A stretch of 64,000 nucleotides of DNA from an uncultured Oscillospiraceae bacterium (GTDB lineage: Bacteria > Bacillota > Clostridia > Oscillospirales > Oscillospiraceae), in contig CANQBA010000003.1 in NCBI GenBank assembly GCA_947589545.1, positions 1-64,000 on the forward strand, written 5' to 3'. A model generated the notes under the pieces. The model was not told the DNA's origin, ran no database searches, and saw only the letters and a program-made list of their open reading frames with translations. The position numbers and the translations under genes are program-made. Positions 60,151 through 64,000 of this stretch are shown here, piece after piece. Position 1 is the stretch's first letter, and each line of letters starts with the position of its first letter.

Positions 60151-60155
60151 TTTTT

Positions 60156-60674
60156 TTAAAGGATCGTCACCTGTTTTTCCCGGTCGAAGCCGTGGGGCTC
60201 TTTCTCCGCGGCCTTGCGGCCCACGGCGACGGCGATCTGGAAGGTATAGCCCTCAGGGAAGCGGAGGGCTTTGGCGTACCGCTCCCGGTTCTCCCCGTCC
60301 ATGGCGGCCTTGAGGCACCCCAGAATCACATTGCCCAGCCCCAGGCTCTCGGCGGCCAGGGCGATGTTCTCCACGGCGATGCCCGCGTCCACCGCCGTCC
60401 AGCGGAAGTCCGCCTCGCCGCTGATGACGATGACCGTGGGCGCGTCGTACCAGAAGTTCTTTTCCGGCCTTGCCCGGCCTCCCATGACCTCCTGGATGTC
60501 AAAGAGCAGGGGATCTTGCCCGTCCAGGACTGTGAAGTGAAGCTCCTGCCGGTTGGTGGCGGTGGGGGCCTGCAGGCCCGCCGTCAGAAGGGCGTCCAGC
60601 TCCTCCCCGGTGAGCTTTTCCGCCGTGTAGCCCCTGGTGGAGCTCCGGGCGGCGATGGCTTTCATAACGTCCAT
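60156..60674 (-). CDS. Nitroreductase-family flavoprotein
   Basis: 172 residues of the FMN-binding nitroreductase fold: RSSTRGYTAEKLT at the N-terminus (phosphate-binding Arg/Ser), LQAPTATNRQELHF, the middle DAGIAVENIALAAESLGLGNVILG helix, and a C-terminal FQIAVAVGRKA strand. It reduces nitro compounds or quinones with NAD(P)H. AGGAGG precedes the ATG and the gene follows tyrS by 17 bp, so it is the last gene of the T-box operon. Confidence 0.92.
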   Translation of the reverse strand: MDVMKAIAARSSTRGYTAEKLTGEELDALLTAGLQAPTATNRQELHFTVLDGQDPLLFDIQEVMGGRARPEKNFWYDAPTVIVISGEADFRWTAVDAGIAVENIALAAESLGLGNVILGCLKAAMDGENRERYAKALRFPEGYTFQIAVAVGRKAAEKEPHGFDREKQVTIL

Positions 60675-60691
60675 TGTCGTACCTCCTGAAT

Positions 60692-61912
60692 TTATTTTAA
60701 AATTACCTTCATGAAGCTCTTTTTGCCGCGCCGCAGCACCACGCCGGCCCGCAGCTCCTCCCCGGTGAAGGTCTTGCCGATGTCCGTGACCTTCCGATCG
60801 TCAGCGGTGACGCCGCCCTGCTGGATGTTCCGGCGGGCCTCGGATTTGGAGGCCACAAGGCCGGCCTTCACCAGAAGCGTCATGATGTCCGCCGCGCCGT
60901 CCGTAAGCTCGTCCTCCGTCAGCTCCACCGTGGGCGTCTCTCCCCCGGCGGCGCCGCCAAAGAGGGCGCGGGCGCTCTGCTGGGCCTTGTGGGCCTCCTC
61001 CTCGCCGTGGACAAGCTTCGTCAGCTCAAAGGCCAGGATCTCCTTTGCCGTGTTGATCCGGCTGTCCCGCCACGTCTCCATCTCGGCGATCTGCTCCAGG
61101 GGCAGGAAGGTCAGCATTTTCAGGCACTTGATCACATCCGCGTCGCCCACGTTGCGCCAGTACTGGTAGAAATCATAGGGGCTTGTCTTTGCGGGATCCA
61201 GCCACACGGCGTTGCCGGCCGTCTTGCCCATCTTGTTGCCGTTGGAGTCCGTCAGGAGGGTGATGGTCATGGCGTGGGCGTCCTTTCCCAGCTTCCGGCG
61301 GATGAGCTCGGTGCCGCCCAGCATATTGGACCACTGGTCGTTGCCGCCGAACTGCATGTTGCACCCATAGTGCCGGAACAGGTAGTAGAAGTCGTAGGAC
61401 TGCATGATCATGTAGTTGAATTCCAGGAAGGACAGGCCTTTCTCCATCCTCTGCTTATAGCACTCGGCCCGGAGCATGTTATTGACGGAGAAGCAGGCCC
61501 CCACCTCCCGCAGAAGCTCCACATAGTTGAGGTCTAAGAGCCAGTCGGCGTTGTTGACCATCTGCGCCTTGCCCTCGCCGAATTCGATGAACCGCTCCAT
61601 CTGGCGCTTGAAGCACTCCGCGTTGTGCTGGATGTCCTCCCGGGTCAGCATCTTGCGCATGTCCGTGCGGCCGGAGGGGTCGCCGATCATGGTGGTGCCG
61701 CCGCCGATGAGGGCGATGGGCCTGTTGCCCGCCATCTGGAGCCGCTTCATTAAGGTCAGCGCCATGAAATGCCCCGCCGTCAGGCTGTCCGCCGTGCAGT
61801 CAAAGCCGATGTAAAAGACAGCCTTGCCCGCGTTGATCATCTTCTTGATTTCATCCTCGTCGGTGACCTGGGCGATCAGGCCCCTGGCCACCAGCTCCTC
61901 ATAGATCTCCAT
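60692..61912 (-). CDS. tyrS: Tyrosine--tRNA ligase
   Basis: 406 residues, class I synthetase. The HIGH-like site is in FDCTADSLTAGHF, the tyrosine pocket includes QFGGNDQWSNM, and the KMSKS equivalent is GNKMGKTAG. The C-terminal S4-like RNA-binding domain (SKSEARRNIQQGGVTADDRKV) is present. It lies 20 bp downstream of the zinc-ribbon gene; the T-box leader before that gene has a UAC (Tyr) specifier, in line with tyrosine-starvation control. Confidence 0.97.
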   Translation of the reverse strand: MEIYEELVARGLIAQVTDEDEIKKMINAGKAVFYIGFDCTADSLTAGHFMALTLMKRLQMAGNRPIALIGGGTTMIGDPSGRTDMRKMLTREDIQHNAECFKRQMERFIEFGEGKAQMVNNADWLLDLNYVELLREVGACFSVNNMLRAECYKQRMEKGLSFLEFNYMIMQSYDFYYLFRHYGCNMQFGGNDQWSNMLGGTELIRRKLGKDAHAMTITLLTDSNGNKMGKTAGNAVWLDPAKTSPYDFYQYWRNVGDADVIKCLKMLTFLPLEQIAEMETWRDSRINTAKEILAFELTKLVHGEEEAHKAQQSARALFGGAAGGETPTVELTEDELTDGAADIMTLLVKAGLVASKSEARRNIQQGGVTADDRKVTDIGKTFTGEELRAGVVLRRGKKSFMKVILK

Positions 61913-61932
61913 ATATGTCTCCTTTTCAATGA

Positions 61933-62226
61933 TTATCCTATATTGTCAAATGGATCCAGCTCCATAAGCCGCTTTCCGCAGTACGGGCACACCGCGTCGT
62001 CCATGTCGTGCATGGTTCCGCAGTAGGGGCACGCGGCCTGCGCCATGGCTCCCTCCTCCGGCTCCTCCACCGGCTCAAGGTGACGCGCGGCGTAAAACTC
62101 CATCTTGCGGCAGTCGTCGCAGACATACGTCTCCACCTCATAGGCCCCGGAGAGCAGGTTGTCCAAATGCCCCAAAAACGCCCCGTATTCGCCTTTTTGA
62201 AGCCGTTCCCGGCCCACAAAGCTCAT
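61933..62226 (-). CDS. Small zinc-ribbon protein upstream of tyrS
   Basis: 97 residues. Two Cys pairs are seen: VCDDCRK near residue 36 and CPYCG twice in the last 30 residues (CPYCGTMHD, CPYCGKRL), forming at least one zinc ribbon. The family is unknown to me. It is the first gene behind the tyrosine T-box and should be made under the same control as tyrS. The ribosome site is weak (GGCGGACAT). Confidence 0.8.
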   Translation of the reverse strand: MSFVGRERLQKGEYGAFLGHLDNLLSGAYEVETYVCDDCRKMEFYAARHLEPVEEPEEGAMAQAACPYCGTMHDMDDAVCPYCGKRLMELDPFDNIG

Positions 62227-62280
62227 ATGTCCGCCACAACGAAGACAAACATCCTTTTCCGTAGCTTACCACCCCCCTCA

Positions 62281-62547
62281 AAAAGCAAACCCTCCGCCCG
62301 GTAACCGGACAGAGGGCGTCATTGACTACGCGGTACCACCTCTGATCGCGGCGCCCTCGCGGCCGCCGCCTCACGGGGTCGATGACCCCACGCGCTGTAC
62401 CGGGCGCACCCGTCGAAGGCTACTGGGAGAACCGTTCGCCCCGCCGCTCCGGGCCGTATTCACACCGGCGTCCCCTCCCCCTTCCACCGAACCGGGGTCT
62501 CTCTGCGCGGGACAGACCGGGCTACTTGCGCCCTTCATCGCGTTGAC
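62281..62547 (-). promoter_or_regulatory. T-box riboswitch (tyrosine) of the zinc-ribbon/tyrS/nitroreductase operon
   Basis: Read minus, the leader begins near 62547. Stem I has a GATGAAGG-like start and AGAGA turn; the specifier loop GTGTGAATACGG places UAC (Tyr) at the complement of 62456-62458. The antiterminator core AGGTGGTACCGCG is the complement of 62329-62341. The terminator pairs CCCTCTGTCCGG with CCGGGCGGAGGG (62316-62290), followed by TTTGCTTTTT. Uncharged tRNA-Tyr would stabilise the antiterminator. Confidence 0.93.
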
Positions 62548-62553
62548 AAGCTG

Positions 62554-62582
62554 ATTTTACTATCGAAACGCGGATTTGTCAA
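62554..62582 (-). promoter_or_regulatory. Promoter of the T-box operon
   Basis: Minus strand: TTGACA (62577-62582), 17-bp spacer, TAAAAT (62554-62559). Divergent from the promoter at 62634. Confidence 0.85.
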
Positions 62583-62633
62583 TTATATTCTCGGTTAAAT
62601 GTCCTGAAATATCCCCCGTTTTTCGATATACTC

Positions 62634-62662
62634 TTGACATTTCCCCTCCGCCCCGCTATAAT
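62634..62662 (+). promoter_or_regulatory. Consensus promoter of a structured, apparently untranslated transcript
   Basis: Perfect TTGACA (62634-62639), 17-bp spacer, TATAAT (62657-62662). No plausible protein gene follows. Confidence 0.85.
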
Positions 62663-62668
62663 AAGTGC

Positions 62669-63038
62669 AGATGGAGGGGGTCGCCGCGGCTCGCCCGCGT
62701 TCCCCCGGCACATCGACAAGCGGTTTGGCTCCACAAAGTCAGGTTAGCTGTCTACCGCAACATACCGTCACGGCGAACGCAAAGCCGTCACTTGTCGGAG
62801 TGGCGGTTTTTGCGTCTATCCAGGTCTATACGTATCGTAACCGTGAAAATCCACGGATGGAACGTGATCGTGATAGGCACGGGCCATCCCCCCCTTCTCA
62901 AGGAGAGTGAGCCAAACCGCCCGCCGTTTTCCATGTGCCGGGGAAAGTACGCGCTCCTCGCGGCTTCCCCCGGCATCATGTTACCACCTTTGTCGAATTA
63001 TGTCAACACCCTCCGGCCTTTTCGCCGGGGGATTTTTT
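62669..63038 (+). ncRNA. Candidate structured noncoding RNA of about 370 nt, family not recognised
   Basis: Behind a consensus promoter the transcript can fold so that 62670-62731 pairs with 62909-62977 in blocks: GATG/CATC, GGGGG/CCCCC, GCCGCG/CGCGGC, CGCG/CGCG, CCCCGGCACAT/ATGTGCCGGGG (11 bp) and GCGGTTTGGCTC/GAGCCAAACCGC (12 bp). The 177-nt central part contains a hairpin CCGTCACT/AGTGGCGG (62785-62806) with a 6-nt loop and a T5 run, which could end a short form. The long form ends at an 8-bp hairpin with T6 (63010-63038). No SRP, RNase P, tmRNA or 6S signature is seen. A miniature inverted-repeat element is the alternative. Confidence 0.55.
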
Positions 63039-64000
63039 ATCCCCGATCCTTATGCTCCGCATAGAACTTTTCGTAATTTTGAAGGTTATACGCGATGAGC
63101 GCGGGGGTGTCCAGGCCGTAGGGGCACCGGGAGGCGCAGGCCCGGCAGTGGATGCAGTCCGCCATCCGCATGGCCTTCTCGTGGAAGGCGTCGGTCATGT
63201 ACTGCTGCCAGGGGGAGCGCAGAAGGAGCATATCCAGCCGCGCCATGGTGAAGATCTCGATATTGGCCGGGCACGGCAGGCAGTAGCCGCACCCCCGGCA
63301 GAAGGAGCCGGCCAGGGCCTTTTTTTCCCGCTCCAGCTCCGAGCGAAGCTCCGGGGTCATCCGCGGCTCAGCCTCCTCGGCCTCGATCCACTGTCTCAGC
63401 TGATCCTCAAACTGGATGCCCCAGATGGGCACCACGTTGTCGAACTGGTTCATAAACGCCCGGCACAGCGTCACGTTGGTGAGCAGGCCCCCGGCCAGGC
63501 CCTTCATGGCGATGAAGCCCATGTCGTGCTCCCGGCACTTTCTCACCAGCTCCAGCTCCTGCTCCCCCGCCAGATAGCTGAAGGGGAACTGGAGCGTCTC
63601 AAAATTCCCGCTCTCGATGGCCGCGTGGGCCACCGCCAGACGGTGGTTGGTGATGCCGATGTGGCGTATGTAGCCCTTGGCCTTCGCCTCCGCGGCGGCG
63701 GCGTAGGGCCCGTCGGGATCCGCCGGATCCGGGAGAACGGCGGGGTTGTGGAACTGGAGGAGGTCGATGTAGTCGGTCTTCATCCGCTCCAGACTCAGCT
63801 GAATGTGCTCCTTGACGGTCTTGTAGTCGCTCCCGCCGCTCTTAGTGGCGATGACGATCCGATCCCGCACGTCCGAAAGGCCCATGCCGATCTTCTCCTC
63901 GCTGTCCGTGTAGGCGTTGGCGGTGTCGAAGAAGTTGATGCCGGCCTCAAACGCCATCCGCAGGAGCCTCGCCCCGTCCTCCTTGGTGCGCCTCTGGACG
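63037..64000 (-). CDS. Aldo/keto reductase with ferredoxin-like C-terminus (5' end outside the window)
   Basis: At least 320 residues are visible; the frame runs open through the right edge, so the N-terminus with the first barrel strands is missing. AGINFFDTANAYTDSEEKIG holds the catalytic Asp/Tyr region of aldo/keto reductases, and GITNHRLAVAHAA and the later barrel strands follow. The C-terminus has two Cys clusters, CRGCGYCLPCP and CIHCRACASRCPYG, typical of a 4Fe-4S ferredoxin-like extension. The stop codon lies inside the T-run of the convergent terminator at 63010-63038. Confidence 0.92.
   Translation of the reverse strand, partial: VQRRTKEDGARLLRMAFEAGINFFDTANAYTDSEEKIGMGLSDVRDRIVIATKSGGSDYKTVKEHIQLSLERMKTDYIDLLQFHNPAVLPDPADPDGPYAAAAEAKAKGYIRHIGITNHRLAVAHAAIESGNFETLQFPFSYLAGEQELELVRKCREHDMGFIAMKGLAGGLLTNVTLCRAFMNQFDNVVPIWGIQFEDQLRQWIEAEEAEPRMTPELRSELEREKKALAGSFCRGCGYCLPCPANIEIFTMARLDMLLLRSPWQQYMTDAFHEKAMRMADCIHCRACASRCPYGLDTPALIAYNLQNYEKFYAEHKDRG

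Noticed and set aside
62669-63038. Identifying the structured transcript as SRP RNA, RNase P RNA, tmRNA or 6S RNA
   Set aside because: The SRP GGAA-type apical loop with its conserved flanks, RNase P GAGGAAxGUC, a tmRNA tag frame with CCA end, and the size of 6S RNA are all missing.

Overview
The window looks like chromosomal DNA of a GC-rich member of the Clostridia, most likely of the Oscillospiraceae/Oscillibacter type. Supporting signs are Gram-positive gene forms throughout: a T-box leader on the tyrS operon, ANTAR-type nitrogen control, an alpha-type glutamine synthetase, a PdaB-like deacetylase, SLH-domain surface protein, lipoprotein signals, strong TTGACA/TATAAT promoters and intrinsic terminators. 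The placement is by inference; no rRNA or tRNA gene is present to confirm it.

Region 1 (about 1-12,930) is accessory DNA. It holds an excisionase-like helix-turn-helix microgene, an AT-rich gene for a STAND-like P-loop ATPase with a C-terminal HEPN-type RNase motif, and a type III restriction-modification operon headed by a DUF6680 membrane protein (DUF6680-mod-res). Next come the 3' stump of a DUF4143-type ATPase gene, a full-length group II (class C-like) intron with its reverse transcriptase placed directly behind a terminator, and a two-gene amidoligase plus class II glutamine amidotransferase operon preceded by a 21-codon reading frame. A tandem 11-bp repeat near 12,905 lies where the island gives way to housekeeping genes.

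Region 2 (12,991-30,800) is core. On the minus strand: greA-lysS, an unknown protein, an M18 aminopeptidase with coaE, tsaC and prfA. On the plus strand: a two-component system followed by an FtsX-type ABC transporter whose promoter carries three GTCAC boxes at exact 11-bp spacing. Then an XRE regulator with membrane tail, an S41 protease, a GH2 beta-galactosidase and a PdaB-like deacetylase.

Region 3 (30,900-40,850) is mostly envelope biology: two lipoproteins with Asp/Thr-rich linkers, a CPA2-type antiporter, a DNA-binding-domain-only LysR protein with its own operator, a TetM/EF-G-like GTPase fused to a YacP/Rae1-like NYN nuclease, and an ECF sigma factor paired with a membrane-anchored serpin.

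Region 4 (41,120-52,880) is a compact nitrogen-assimilation cluster: gdhA, glnA, an ANTAR RNA-binding antiterminator, gltB, gltD and an ammonium transporter fused to a PII domain. The leaders of gdhA, glnA and amt share a small hairpin motif (AAGRGC, a 6-7 nt loop, GCTTTY) that overlaps an intrinsic terminator. Together with the ANTAR protein this suggests one antitermination regulon.

Region 5 (52,880-64,000) holds an amidohydrolase, a histidine phosphatase, a MIF-like tautomerase, a second ECF sigma/anti-sigma pair, a large SLH surface protein under a duplicated 26-bp palindromic operator, and a T-box-controlled operon (zinc-ribbon protein, tyrS, nitroreductase). It ends with an apparently untranslated, strongly promoted and highly structured transcript (about 62,669-63,038) and a ferredoxin-like aldo/keto reductase cut by the right edge.
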